Shown here: piece by piece, positions 20,386 to 31,860 of the stretch | Layout of the letters: each line of letters begins with the position of its first letter | How positions within the stretch are numbered: position 1 is the stretch's first letter | Assembly: GCA_963971425.1 (NCBI GenBank) | Contig: OZ020517.1 | Span: 18,132,904 to 18,196,903, forward strand | Reading direction: 5' to 3' | DNA length: 64,000 bases | Source of the DNA: Bryoerythrophyllum caledonicum | Lineage: Eukaryota > Streptophyta > Bryopsida > Pottiales > Pottiaceae | Notes under the pieces: generated by a model | Told to the model about the DNA's origin: nothing | Seen by the model: the letters and a program-made list of their open reading frames with translations, nothing else | Database searches by the model: none | Translations under genes and position numbers: made by a program

Positions 20386-21338
20386 GAAGGCCTTTCCCCG
20401 ATGAGCTTTGTCCATCCCCTCGCCGGCCCCGTACATCTTTGTATAGACTAGTGCAAGTTTAGTTTCTTCAAACCCTAAATCCAAACTTCGGATTCAAATC
20501 CTTGGCGTTACTGGCAGAGATTGGAGGACGTTGAAGGTTGCTCCCTATGCTGGGAGTCTCGAAGGTAAAGCCCACCTGTGACAAAGTTTATGCACAGAAT
20601 GGACAAAGCTCGGGATACTCACCTGCAACTGCCAAGTCTAGAGCATGCGTGTTCGAGTCGGGAGCATGCGTGTTGTCCTCAGCTTCATGTTTGCGCCCGT
20701 CCTCCTCGTCATTCAACGCGCTCAAGTTCATATTGTCGCAATCTCGCTCGTATATCTCTTCCTCACGACACTCAATCAAAGGCTGCTCCTCTTGCATCGC
20801 AATTCTCGGAAGTGAAAGAGACTAAACTAATCTCTAGATCCAATTAAAATGGGAGGAATTTAGGGTTTCAAATCTTCATATTTACAAATAACCGAAAGTA
20901 TCAAATTAAGTTGAACATCTTGATTCAGGTCAAAATCACAATGAGGTAGATGTATTGTACAGTCTTCATCATATTCATATTTCTGATGGATTTATCTCAT
21001 TTAGATCGTCGTTATTGGCACATTTAAGTTGCACATTTAGATCCTCGTTACGGTATAATTGTTCACAGTGGTGATAATCATTTAGAAATTAGAAGTATAT
21101 GATCGTTAAATCATGTCAATTGCTTTGGTTTTACATGCGTAACGCATTAGAATACCATATATTCATCTAATTGTTTTAAGTAGTTCAATGAATTAGCAAA
21201 TGAGATCATGGGCCTTGTTCTATAACCCTTCAACGTCAGAAGGTGCATCTGTCGGCTACAATACTCTACATGAAAAATGTCGTATTTTAATAAGATATGA
21301 TGTCGTTTTTGACCAACATCATGTTGAAATGACGTCTA

Positions 21339-21683
21339 TTAAATACAAAATAATGAAGTATTATTGAGTTCACATACCAAATGTTCACAGTGATGATTGC
21401 CCTCGTCCTTCTCCTTGTCTTGCATGTCGTTGTCCATATGTATTGTTGGCAATCCACCAACCTCTCCAATACTTGGCAAACTTATACTTGTACAAATTTC
21501 AAAGGATAGGACACGCGGAGTATCTTCTAAGTCATCCTCTAGAATTTGAGCCTTACGTCTTCCCATCCTTGCCTTCCTCAACTGCTTGCTACTTGAAAAG
21601 AGGAGTTCGCGTTTCCTCCTCTTCTTCTTTCCCTCAACTAAATGAGCAGGTGATGGGGGGACAACTTCTACGAGCATCTGCAT
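21339..21683 (-). pseudogene. Small Lys/Arg-rich ORF within the inverted repeat, not recognised
   Basis: A 114-codon frame reads a basic stretch (VEGKKKRRKRELLF) followed by an acidic LEDDLEDTPR segment. The inverted copy at 19005-19195 encodes a related but broken sequence. Duplication of this segment suggests it was once coding in the transposon. No domain is recognised. Confidence 0.35.
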
Positions 21684-22404
21684 TATATCTTATTTACTCA
21701 GCGAGAATTTCACATGACAATAGATTGATCTAGTTCAAAAACTGCAAAGGTGTTCCCTCCACTAAGACTGATTGAATACTGGTTGATGACATCCATTTAG
21801 TACTGTTCTCTTTCTAATCAAAGCATATGCACTAAAAGATTATGAATTTATCCACATACGGCAATTAAAAGAAATTTAGAGCATGGAATAATTGAGAAAT
21901 TCCCAAACAATATGAGTTAGTATTTGGTTTTTCTAAATCACCTCCTAAGGGGTGCGGGTAGCGGCAACCCTACTATGAAATCAAATTTCAAAATATCTAA
22001 ACATGTCAATGTCCCATATCATTTGTCAAGGCAAAGTAAGTAATCCATGCCCTATTCAACTTCACCCATATGTATTTATCCACGATAATAGGCATCCTTT
22101 ATCATCCTCTATCAATATACTTGTCATTGTAAGGATTTTTTATTGCACTTATCAATCTTTTGTGACGCTTAATTCCACAGCAATAGGATACTATACTCCA
22201 CTATAGTATTTGTAATTCTTTAATAATGTAAATATCGTCCCCCAATTTTAGGATTACAAAGCAAAAATCAATTATCATACTTGATATAATTCCACGGCTT
22301 TAGGTCCTAATAGTCTATAATATCAAAAACAAAACTAAAAATCTGCTTATATTTCTTTGCTCACCGCTCACGCCGACTGCTCTCCGACTCCTCACACGGT
22401 CAAG

Positions 22405-22640
22405 TTCTTGTAATGTAAGTGTCATAGTACGTGTTGGCAAGTATTCTTATCTTAACACAAAAGATACCCTAAGGTATTTGTTCCCACAGAGAATCATCGA
22501 GAACTACAACGACTAACAACAAGTCTGGATCTGTACAAGGTCAAGTATACCACAATAAATACATTAAAAGACAGAAAAAAAAGGTTTAGATCACAAAGCC
22601 TGGGTGTTAACTACACCAATTACCCCGCTTTCCGTACACG
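22405..22640. other. Possible LTR-like sequence
   Basis: The stretch contains TTGTTCCCACAGAGAATC. A similar CGTTCCCACAGAGATCTATTG occurs at 62171-62191, near the other gag-like ORF. Shared sequence beside two similar ORFs suggests LTRs or 3' ends of one family. Confidence 0.35.
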
Positions 22641-22856
22641 TTTCGTCCCAAGGTAGGAGCCTACCTCGTACGGACGGTAACGACATTCGAGTAAAGACCT
22701 TCGGGTAAGGACCTACCTCGTATGGGTGGTAAGGACCTTTGGATACGAGCCTACCTCGTACGGACAGTAGGGACCTTCGAGTACGAACCTACCTCGTACG
22801 GGTGGTAAGGACCTTCGGATACGACCTACCTCGTACGGACGGTAAGGACCTTCTAC
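22640..22856 (+). repeat. Minisatellite of about 38-40 bp units
   Basis: Five units read like GGTAAGGACCTTCGGATACG followed by ACCTACCTCGTACGGACG. The last copies are the most alike. The array reads through a frame with short Leu/Arg-rich peptides, but no gene is implied. Confidence 0.8.
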
Positions 22857-23330
22857 TAATCAGACTTTGGATTAGTTGTGGGGCTTATCTTTACACCTAC
22901 GCACAATATAAACATCCGGAGTACACGAGTACTCGGAAGGAGGTATATCACCACGGACGATGGTCCATGGACTTGCAGAGATTTTAATATGGACCCAAGT
23001 AACAACTATCCTTCCTCACATTCTCTCCTTCTCTCCCAATTCACTCACTTGGATGTTTATGGTTTCACTGAGATCTCCCTTAAAGGGGAGTTAGGCTCGA
23101 GTTATCGAAACTAAAAGAGACGTAAAGTAAGTGAGAAGAGGACCTACCCGCCCACTATCCGAAACTTTCTAAGTCTCCCTCGCCATCCGATGCGGCTGGA
23201 GGTAGGATGCTTCTGAGGACAACACTAGCCTTCACAACTGACACCAATTTGACGCCAGAAGGTCACTCAAGACTTGCTATAACCCTTTCACGTCCGTCAC
23301 TCCTCCCTAGTCCTCCCCTAAATATTTATA

Positions 23331-23496
23331 ATCTCACCTGTTATTCCCATCCACACGGACTATTCTACTTGATGGAACAAGGAAACAACTATAAAAGTTA
23401 GAGTTAGAGTCATGCCCAACTAACAATCTGACCATCTCACCTGTTATTCCCATCCACATGGACTAATTCTATTTGATGGAATAAAGAAACAACGAT
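23331..23496 (+). repeat. Two 65-bp direct repeats, about 100 bp apart
   Basis: ATCTCACCTGTTATTCCCAT plus the following CCACAyGGACTA and TTGATGGAA blocks occur at about 23331-23395 and again at about 23433-23496. Confidence 0.65.
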
Positions 23497-23911
23497 TTCA
23501 ATAGTTAGTACAAGCTTTAGGAGTAGACTACTTGAAATGGCACTCACAGTCATGTATGGAATCCGAGCTCTCCAACCATCGAAGGTTTTCTAAGAGTGTA
23601 GGTTTAGAATTAAACTGAAAGCAAATAGACACATCAAGCAGTGAAGAGAGGTGCCACGAGACTCCTCTCTTTTACTGCCTAGAACTCACACAAACGTCGA
23701 AAAGCAAACGATACCTTCTAACTAAAAACGGCGGCATTAACTACTCTTGGCGGCGGTGGCTGCCACTCCTCACTACGTGCACCGTCAGAAGGTGACTTAT
23801 AACACAACTCCCAAGGGAAAACCAAGTTCAAAACAAAGTCAAACCGGGGGCCAATTCCCAGAATGAACAGTGACCTACTAACCAAGATCCTAACCCTACA
23901 GACGTAGGGTT

Positions 23912-25760
23912 CTACCTACCCTGAGCCAACTCCTCGAGTCTCTTCTTCTCTTCCTTCCTTCTACGCTTCTTGGAGCTACGGCTCGAAGAAGAGGTGGGTG
24001 CGGCCGTGGCAAGTGTCATCAAGGGTGCCAATGTGGCAACCTCGGGCTGAGTCGGAGTGGCGAACGAACAGGACACGGTTTCCCTTGCAGATAAAGTGGT
24101 GTCCGTTCCGGTGGAGGTAAACGGTAGGAAAATAAGAACCGGATGAAGCTCGGACCGAGCTGGAAGAACTATTACCTGGTTTGGAGTTGTCATGATGATA
24201 TCTGGTCCGGATGTAATGACCGGGAGGTGCCAGCGAGAAGAACTCTCCCTTGCAGTCTTTCCTAGAGGAAAGACACCCAATAATAGGGCCATAGCTCGTG
24301 CAGAGCGAATGGTGTCGCTACGGGGTGGTTGGCGATGACGGATCAAGGGTGCAGGTTCCACCCCTACATCGGAGCTCTCCTTCCAACCACTTTGTATCTA
24401 GGTCGTGATTTCTGAAGGAGATGGTCTCGTAGAAGCACTCGGAGGTCGTTCGAGAGGATTTCGACTGTCAAGGTCCACCACAGCCTTCCCCTTGTTGTCG
24501 ACTGTGCCGCGAGCTTCCGTGTTGGTGTCGGAGTCCGAATCTCCGTCCTTGCTTGAGTTGTCGGAGTCATCTACGAACTTGGGTTGGATAAATGTGAGGT
24601 TGCTCACCAACAATCTCATTCTGGCATAAGCCTCCTCAACCTTCACGGTTTGTTCCATCATGAACACAATCACCCTCTTGTTTGAAATGTGGTCATCTCT
24701 CTCCAATCGAGCATCGAACATCCGGGCCTTGAGCACAACCTCCGCACGTAGGTGTAACGCATCCTCTACTCGCTGTATTGCCTCCGCAGAGGCATTGGCT
24801 TGGAGAAAAGCCTCCATCTGTCTCTTCTCTGCCTCCAATGCCCGACTCTTTATCTTGGTCATCTCAAGGGTGAACCGGTGGACCTTCTGCTCCATACTAC
24901 GGAGGTCACCCGCTCCTCCAATACGTTCCTTGATCGCACTGACTAATCCTTGTATGGGTGGGTTGCCAACTAAGCTGCTTACTTGTGTCGATGTCTTGTC
25001 CGTGTCTTCTACGTATACACGAAGGGCCTCAATTAGTTCGGATGCCCGATAGATCTTGTCTCCGAGGTGCGTGGGTCTTGTAACTGCTGCGCGGAGTGCG
25101 GCTCGGGTCCGGGTAGAAGGGACTCCTCCCTCTCTCATTCTCTGACACATGGGAGGTGGAGGTGCCTCTTCTTCTAATGGGGAGGAACTGCTTCCTCCTT
25201 CAGAGCCTGATTCAAACTTCGATTCTGCCCCCTCAAATTTCTTCATCATCAGATGAGTCCCGTACGCCATCGTCTCTTCTAGCATCATTTCCTTGAGGTG
25301 ATGACAGAGGTGGATCAAGAAGGGACAAAGAGGAGAGTGCTTGGCATTGCTGACACTCTTTGTCAACCGGAGTACCACGTCCTTCACAATGATGGCCCAA
25401 TTTACCATCCTCTCCCCTAGATAAGATCCGTACACAGTATTGGCAAGTGTCACGATGACTCGTGTGGGCTTTTCAGGGTGTAGAATTGGTAAGAGGAATG
25501 CAAAGACTCGTTGGGCTCAAGGATCTATGCAATCCTTTAAGCCGTAGCCATTCTTGGCGTCTTTGGTGCTGAATCGTACCTCGGCGTACTCCTCCTTCAA
25601 ACTCGTCCATCCTACACCCTGTCGGGGAAACTGGTACACCTCCTGCCACTTCCCCATAGTCCACCAACTTGGGCAAGCCCAGATACTATCACCCTCCGAT
25701 TCCGATAATGAATCTTCCCTTAGTTTTTGCACGGTGGACTCAATGCAATACCCCAACAAA
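23912..25760 (-). pseudogene. gag-like / plant-transposon-type protein gene
   Basis: Reading from about 25760 to 23912 gives an N-terminal part rich in Trp (CPSWWTMGKWQEVYQFP) and then a 351-codon frame (24398-25453). That frame holds TLANTVYGSYLGERMVNWAII and LCPFLIHLCHHLKEMM, followed by a helical charged middle and an acidic Ser/Asp tail. The WAxI... and CPFLIxL spacing resembles the 'putative plant transposon protein' type of gag-like ORF; this is from memory of the family and moderate only. A TAG at 24398-24400, a stop at about 25518 and a frame change break it. The end is very basic (KKRRRKEEKKRLEELAQGR). No enzyme domain is seen. Confidence 0.5.
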
Positions 25761-25765
25761 AGTTG

Positions 25766-27200
25766 AGAAGGGAGAGACTTCCCATGCGAATGAGATCCTC
25801 CTTGAGTTCGGTAAGCTCAAGAGGATCCTTGGAAATGGCGGGAAAATGGCCTTAGCTGAGGGCATGATCGGCTTCGAAAAGGCCATGGTCTCCTACTTCC
25901 TCTTTTCACTTTCTTCTCACCTTACCAGTTCGGTGAATATGACCTCTGGGCCTGCCGTACTTGACTACCTCCGGGATGGAGGCTTGTCCTTGTTTGTGCA
26001 ACCTACCTTCGGCTCCAGGTTCAGCGTGTTTGATAGTTCCCGAACTTCTTACCTGGATGGTGAAGACTGCCCTCAGGCTCCGGGCTGGACCTCCATAGGG
26101 CTCGTCGTTTCTTGCTCTCTTGCCCTCCGGACTCAGCTCGTCCTTCACAAAGCTCGTCTTGCTGGGCAACTTTTCGGCACCGGCTTCTCCCTCATAGACT
26201 GCCTTTGAGCACCGCTTGTCTTCTTTCTGAGCAGCCTGCCTCCTAGCTCGCTCGTCTTCTCCTGTTCTTCGGGCTCCGTGCTCCGGACTGGACCTGCACA
26301 GGGCTCGTCGTTTCTTGCTCTCTTACCGCTATGCTCTGGGCTGGACCTCTACAGGCTTGTCTCCTCGCTTTTTCTCCGGGCTCAATTCCGGGCTAGACCT
26401 CTTCAAGCTCGTCTCCTCTTGATCTCCGAGCCCCGGGCTCCGGATGGGACCTACACAGGTTTCGTCTCTTCTTGCTCTTCGGGCTTAGCTCCGGGCTGGA
26501 CCTCCTCAGGCTCGTCTCCTCTTGATCCAAGCCTCGGGCTCCGAGCTGGACCTGCACATGGTTCGTCTCCTTCGGAACAGTCTGCCTTTGTGCTTCCCTC
26601 CAGACTAGACCTCCTTAGAGCTCGTCTCTTTCGGAGCAGTCTGCCTCCGTGCTTCCCTCCGGGTTGGACCTCCTCAGAGCTCGTCTCCTTCGAACCAGCC
26701 TGCCTCCGTGTTCCCCTTGATCTTCGAGCTCCGGGCTCCGGCTGGACCTGCACAGGATTCGTCTCCTTCGGAGCAGCCTGCCTTTGTGCTTCCCTCCGGG
26801 TTGGACCTCCTTAGAGCTCGTCTCCTTCGGAGCAGCTTGTCTTCGTGCTCCCCTCGAGACTGGACCTCCACGAGGTCGTTTCCCTAGGAGCAGGCTGCCA
26901 CCGTGCTCCCCTTGATCTTCAAGCTCTAGGCTCTGGCTGGACCTGCACAGGTTTCGTCTCCTCTTGCTCTCCGGGCTGAACTCGTCCTCGTTTGCTCTCT
27001 CTAGATCTGTTGTCGTGTAGAGGTCTTGGGAGATTGGTTAAGTAGTTGACCCTGGCCGAAGGAGAAGATTCCTACGGGTTGCAGCCGAAGGCTCCACGTT
27101 CGTTCCTCCTGGTCTTGTTTTCCAACTTGCCTCCGGGCTCAGCTCGTTTGTTCCTCCCGGTCTTGCTTTCCAGCTTGCCTATTTCAGGGCCTCTTCTGCG
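25766..27200 (+). repeat. GC-rich segment with imperfect interspersed repeats
   Basis: From 26060 to 26960 the phrase CCGGGCTGGACCTCCTCAG and variants recurs about a dozen times, each followed by GCTCGTCTCC and often TTCGGAGCAGCCTGCCT. Spacing is irregular, 50-90 bp. ORFs on both strands in this stretch are products of the repeat and are not taken as genes. Confidence 0.6.
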
Positions 27201-28130
27201 TGTTTTAAGGTTTTAAAACCCTTTTTATTATTTTCCCACTCTAACCTATCCAACCAACTACTTAAATGGGATATTAACTTATGAACCTAACTTACAAATC
27301 TAAATTTATCATACTTAACCCCCTAACTAAAAAAAAAATAAATCCGTGGTACGACAATAAGCACCCCTACCGCACCTCCAATCCGGTGGATGGCGCATGT
27401 GGAGGTACTTCAATGTAGCCCACCTAGCTCTCATCGAGGGAGGGCGAGGGCCTGGCCGCCCTCCACGCACTCCACTGCTGGAAGTGCAACGGGCCGGGGT
27501 TGGTCACTCGCAGGGTTTTTTTTTTTGTTTCACGGATTTAGCCGGAGTGGCGGCACAAATTTTTTGAAGACCACACATGTGGCAACACAAAGTCTACCCT
27601 GAAACTATACAAAACCAAATTTTCTCTATGCATATATTTTTTGGAGAATCCATCTCTATAAACATAAGTTTATACATCCTTTTTGGCGACAGGATGGAAT
27701 CCTTGCTTTTCACTAGTAGCAATATGGCAATATGGAAACTGCCATCAATGCAATTTTGGAAATATAAAATCACAATTTTCCACTTTGGGAGAATATTCTT
27801 TTTTGGGATTTTTTTTTTACCATTTGAGTCCAAATCGCCCAAAAGAAAAGCCCTAGTCACCCAGTCCTCGCTCATTGGTCGTTTTTTTTAAAAAACACTT
27901 CCATCTCTATGAAGTTATCCAATCGACTAGTACTACCATAGTGCACATACGACTTCAAGAAATGAGTCTATGAGGGTATTTGATTTAGAAAAGTATCAAT
28001 GTAGAGAGTATGAAGAATCAAAGCAATAAATTTTGAACATGAAAGTTTGAGAGCATGAAGTAACTGACAACCTCAAGAAAATTGAAAAAAATTTGCCACT
28101 AGATAAAAAAAATACATAGTGCCAAAGTTA
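27200..28130. other. Non-coding stretch
   Basis: No gene seen. It contains homopolymer runs (A9 at 27329, T11 at 27518, T9 at 27810) and no clear repeat structure apart from one copy of a 27-bp motif at 27955-27981 that recurs at 29323-29349. Confidence 0.4.
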
Positions 28131-28137
28131 ACTATGT

Positions 28138-29349
28138 ACATAGAGTCATTTATTGAGGCGTTATTCACAGAGTGGTCAAAATCTTGTCCACTTTCCACGA
28201 GCAGCCAAAACAGCTGCAATTCGATCTGGCATGCTAGCATACAATCTCTCACATTGCTCTGTAGTGATCGTCTTATAACTCTCCTCCACACGCTCCCATA
28301 ATTGCAAAAGACCTACAAGAGGAGTTGGATAGGAATTCAAAGGATGTTTGAGGATTGCCTAAAGATGTTCTATGGGATTTAGGTCTGGGGATTGAGCTCG
28401 CCACTCTAAAACAGAGAATGGTTGCTCTAAGAACCATTTCTGAACAATCTTTGTTTTATGTATGGGAGCATTATCATGCTGGAAAATGACGTTATCGAGG
28501 TTCAAGTATCCTAATCTCTCTAAACTCAAATACAAATCTCCGTGCAAGATTGAAATATAGTCCTTCGCATTTAAACGCCCATCCACCTTTTGAAAATCAC
28601 CTAGACCTCTTGCTGTCATACAACTCCATAGCATCAAAGACCCTCCACCATGCTTCACTGTTTGCTTCACCGCACGATCAGGCAAGCTTTTTTTGTATTA
28701 ACCCAACACCAAGTCCTCCTATCTAAATTGAAACGATTTATCTTTGTTTCATCACTGAATACAACTCTCTTCCAATCCTCTATTTTCCATCTTTATGAAT
28801 TCTTGCAAATTGTAGCCTCTCTCGTACATTTTTCTGTGACAAACAAGGCTTAGGAATCTTTTCACAAGCACTCAATCCAGCATCTCTCAAAGCAGACCGC
28901 AAAGTGTTATCCCAAAAACCCACTTCTCTACCCTCTCTCAACACTTTTGCTGCCTGTACTGCCGTTTCTAACCTTCCAACTGTGACCAAACGCACTGCAC
29001 GTCGTCTCTCTGAAGTGGTAAGAATCTTTGGAGCACCTCGTTTTGGCAATTCTAAGTTACTACAATGTTTCTTCCTCACTCTATTCACCGTACTTTGTGG
29101 GAAATCCAAAGACTTTGCAACCACTCTTGTACTCTGACCTTTCATCAAAAGAGCAACAATATCTCTCACTTTGTCTCCTGAAATTGGCTTCATCATACCA
29201 ATCTTAATTCCTATTCTCCACAATATGTTCTACAAGAAGGAAGAGAAGAGAAATCACAAAAAATTTCATCAAAAAACACAAGTTTCTATCTGTTCTACAC
29301 TCATCTGAAGTTGCTCCAGAAGCCACTTCAAAAAATGAGTCTATGAGGG
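28138..29349 (-). mobile_element. Tc1-like DNA transposon remnant
   Basis: A Tc1 transposase pseudogene is flanked by weak inverted ends: left TACATAGAGTCATTTATTGAGG at about 28138, and right, reversed, TACCCTCATAGACTCATTTT near 29350. TA precedes or follows both ends, as expected for Tc1/mariner targets. The TIR match is imperfect, so the ends are tentative. Confidence 0.55.
28177..29223 (-). pseudogene. Tc1/mariner-type transposase, broken
   Basis: The N-terminal piece (28780-29223) has a helix-turn-helix pair (VRDIVALLMKGQSTRVVAKS, then RVRKKHCSNLELPKRGAPK). The catalytic part follows with WKRVVFSDETKINRF (first Asp), GGGSLMLWSCMTARGLGDF, FQHDNAPIHKT (second Asp) and SPDLNPIEHL (Glu), the DD34E-type order of Tc1. 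After IEHL a TAG replaces the usual Trp codon, but the frame continues to ARGKWTRF and a stop at about 28177. Single-base frameshifts lie near 28778 and 28683. A cut-and-paste enzyme family; this copy is dead. Confidence 0.9.
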
Positions 29350-29953
29350 TACATGCACATTTGTGATCATAACTCACGATGTAGATATTATTTAGGCAAA
29401 GCGCCATGTGGTATGTGTTAAGAGTGCATTAGGCAAGAGTAGAATTATCTTTAAGGCTTCAGCCGCCTTAAGGTTTATGAGCTGGCCCTCATTAATGCTC
29501 CCTGACAGGGGCCTTGACTCATTTGTTGAGGTCGCTGTAGCTGCAGCACCGCCAAGCTCCGGTGGGGCTAGCATCTCGCATTAAATGCCGCCGGGCTCCA
29601 AACTCACTCGGGCCAGGGCCATTGCGGTTGGAGTCCCAATGGCAATGCTCTCGTAACAATATATTGATAATGATGAGCTCAAAACACAAAGGATTGTGAA
29701 GGAGGGTTTATCCAGCTAATTGGATGGATGAAATGGCCTGTTGTTGAAAAGCCTGCCACGTGGCGGAACCGGAACCGCCGCCCAGCTAGCAGCGCTGAGT
29801 CAGCATTCCACATGTCAAACACCCAAGTAAACTCCAGGCAAAACCCACACTCTCGAAGCCGTCATCGTGGTGCTGCCAATTCTCGCATCTCGCGGCAGCA
29901 GCTCACATTCTTCACACTGGTCGAGCGAGCGAGGTCGGGCGCCATCAGCATCG
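29350..29953 (+). promoter_or_regulatory. Upstream region and 5' UTR of the COPI-associated gene
   Basis: The GC content rises toward the start codon. No clear TATA box is seen. An in-frame upstream ATG at 29867 would add 29 residues, but its peptide is low-complexity Ser/Arg, so 29954 is preferred. Confidence 0.35.
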
Positions 29954-31460
29954 ATGGGGTACAAGGACTCGGTGACGAGCTCGGTGGACGCGGGCGAGGA
30001 GCCGCGCGCGCCGCCGCACCAAGACCTGGAGGCCTCTCTCCTTCCCGCCGAGGCCGGCTCGCCCCCCACGCTCCAGAACGCGCCCCGCTCCGCGCAGACC
30101 GACTCGCTGCTCTACATCTGCGCCGTCCTCAGCATCGTCACGGCCGTCGGCGCCTTGCTCTGCCTCGTCGTCAACCTCATCTCTCTCCTCCGCTCCTTCG
30201 ACTACCGCGGCTTCGACTACCGCGTCAGCGTATGTGCTCTCCTTTCCTGTGTTGGAGTTCTAGATTGCAACCAGAATCCGAGGTCAATACCTGTTCGATC
30301 ATTGAATAGTATAGTTACGTCACTTGATATGAGGAAAAGGACAAGCTATGAATTCAATGTCGTACTTCAAGGTTATTTAGATTTGTGTAGAATTTTAGGT
30401 GCGAAATCAGACTTTTTCTAGTATAAGATTTACGACTACCTTTTCTTTTTTCTTTTTCCTTTCTTTTAAAATATTATATACATACTAGTTTAGTTTTATT
30501 CAGTATAATCACATTGAAGGACATGATGGCAGGATGAGAGTGTTGATGTTAGGGTTTTTTCTATGCATCTGGCAGGTGTTCGTTGGCATCTTGCGCTTCT
30601 ATGCAGTGGCTTTTGCTTTGCTGGTGGTCATTGCGGAGACGGAGTGGGTGCCAATCTTCCAGTTCTGGAAGGTAAATATTTTTCCCTAAATTCTTAAACC
30701 TATGAAGGTTTAATCGTGCATTTTGTCGAGTATTCTAGAGCTCTACACTGAGGATTTGGTCTTAAAGAACACGGTCTAGGCTTTCTTCTTGAATTCCTGG
30801 ACATGAGTGAATTCTTCGATTTACATAATTTGAGTAGAGTCTTCTTATTTACATGTGCTTTCTTCCAGGTGTTGGAATTCTGGGTAGGCCGCGGTGTTCT
30901 TCAGATTTTGTAAGCTCCTTTATCTTTGCCTACTGCTAAAGAACCTTTTTTCAGTCAATGTGATTGTTCTTCTGGTGTGTTGCCGCTTCAGACATACTCA
31001 GTGGACGATGAATTATTGTTGAGTGCAGCGTGGCAGCATTGACGAAGGTGTTGGCAAGAGCAAGCGGGGAAACGAGGGCAGAGAGCTTGTTACACGAAAT
31101 AGCCAGTTGGTGGCTTTTGGGATGTGGAATTGTGTACATTGTTGCTGTAAGTTGTTAACCTCATCTTTCAAGCTGAAGTTTGTTGTAGTTAAGTTCTTTC
31201 GTAATGCTGCTGCTGACGGTGTCCTACTGCATCAGGGATTATTGTGTCTTGGCACAGTAAAGCGTAATCACATGCAAAAGCGAAACTGGAGGGAACAAGC
31301 TCAGAAGGACCTTGAGGTAATTGTCTAATCCCTGGTATTATTGGAGATAAATTCGCTGTATTAGCAGTTCCTTATACTCTTGGAATGGGAATATTTTGTT
31401 CAGGATGTACATAGGCGACGGGAAGAGCTGGAGGCTCAGCTTGACCGTGGACATCATTAA
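29954..31460 (+). CDS. COPI-associated / TVP15-like Golgi membrane protein, six exons
   Basis: Exons: 29954-30229, 30576-30671, 30869-30909, 31029-31146, 31236-31316 and 31404-31460. All introns are GT-AG, with lengths 346, 197, 119, 89 and 87. The joined product is 222 residues ending in GHH. The ATG sits in ATCGATGG and starts MGYKDS. Four hydrophobic segments are visible: LLYICAVLSIVTAVGALLCL, VGILRFYAVAFALLVVIAE, the VLEFWVGRGVLQIF region, and WWLLGCGIVYIVAGLLCLG. A charged coiled tail (REQAQKDLEDVHRRREELEAQ) follows. Topology, length and the W-x-G-R-G...Q motif fit the COPI-associated protein family, which resides in Golgi membranes and is linked to vesicle transport. All frames and splice sites are intact, so it is probably expressed. 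Confidence 0.9.
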
Positions 31461-31860
31461 ATTCCACTGTAAGTCTTGTATGATTTTAGACCTTTTAATG
31501 AGGAAGGTGTCTTCAAGTGTTTAACTGTGAGTGACTGTGAGGACTGGTGGTCTTAGAGATTGCCAGATTGCTTGTATAGTTAACAACTACCTTGAGGAGT
31601 AGCTCATTGTGTGTATTTAGAGAGCTGTAAAGTTGCAATTTTTCGGTCAGACAGATCTTTGCAGCTACATGTGTATTTCATTTCATCCATGGGTATACTG
31701 TTTTGGATAAAGATGAATGAGAGATGGTTGAATTTTTACTAGAAATCTTTGATTGATGTCGTTCATTGTTTACGTGGGACGGGACCTGACTCTCATGGAA
31801 CTATTGTTCTATGGGTTATGAAGTATGGATGATTGCTAGGGTTGAAAGGGACTTATGAAG
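31461..31860 (+). other. 3' UTR and downstream flank of the COPI-associated gene
   Basis: T-rich sequence without ORFs follows the stop. No strong AATAAA signal is present; GATAAAG near 31708 is a weak candidate. Confidence 0.35.

Larger units (their letters stand above)
17220..22400. mobile_element. 5.2-kb DNA transposon candidate with about 46-bp TIRs
   Basis: The left end starts ACCGTGTGAGCAGTTGG at 17220. The right end, reversed, starts ACCGTGTGAGGAGTCGG at 22400. Similarity continues for about 46 bp, including GTGAGCGGTGAGCAA, with roughly seven mismatches. CAAG directly flanks both ends (17216-17219 and 22401-22404), which suggests a 4-bp target-site duplication. No transposase is recognised: ORFs are under 115 codons. 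It is probably non-autonomous or heavily decayed. The superfamily is not assigned. Confidence 0.6.

Noticed and set aside
26278..26814. 178-codon ORF as a gene
   Set aside because: It is the translation of the CCGGGCTGGACCTCC repeat; the opposite strand is equally open.
29867..30421. 184-codon single-exon gene
   Set aside because: It reads past a good 5' splice site at 30230 into an intron. The six-exon model gives a coherent four-helix protein.
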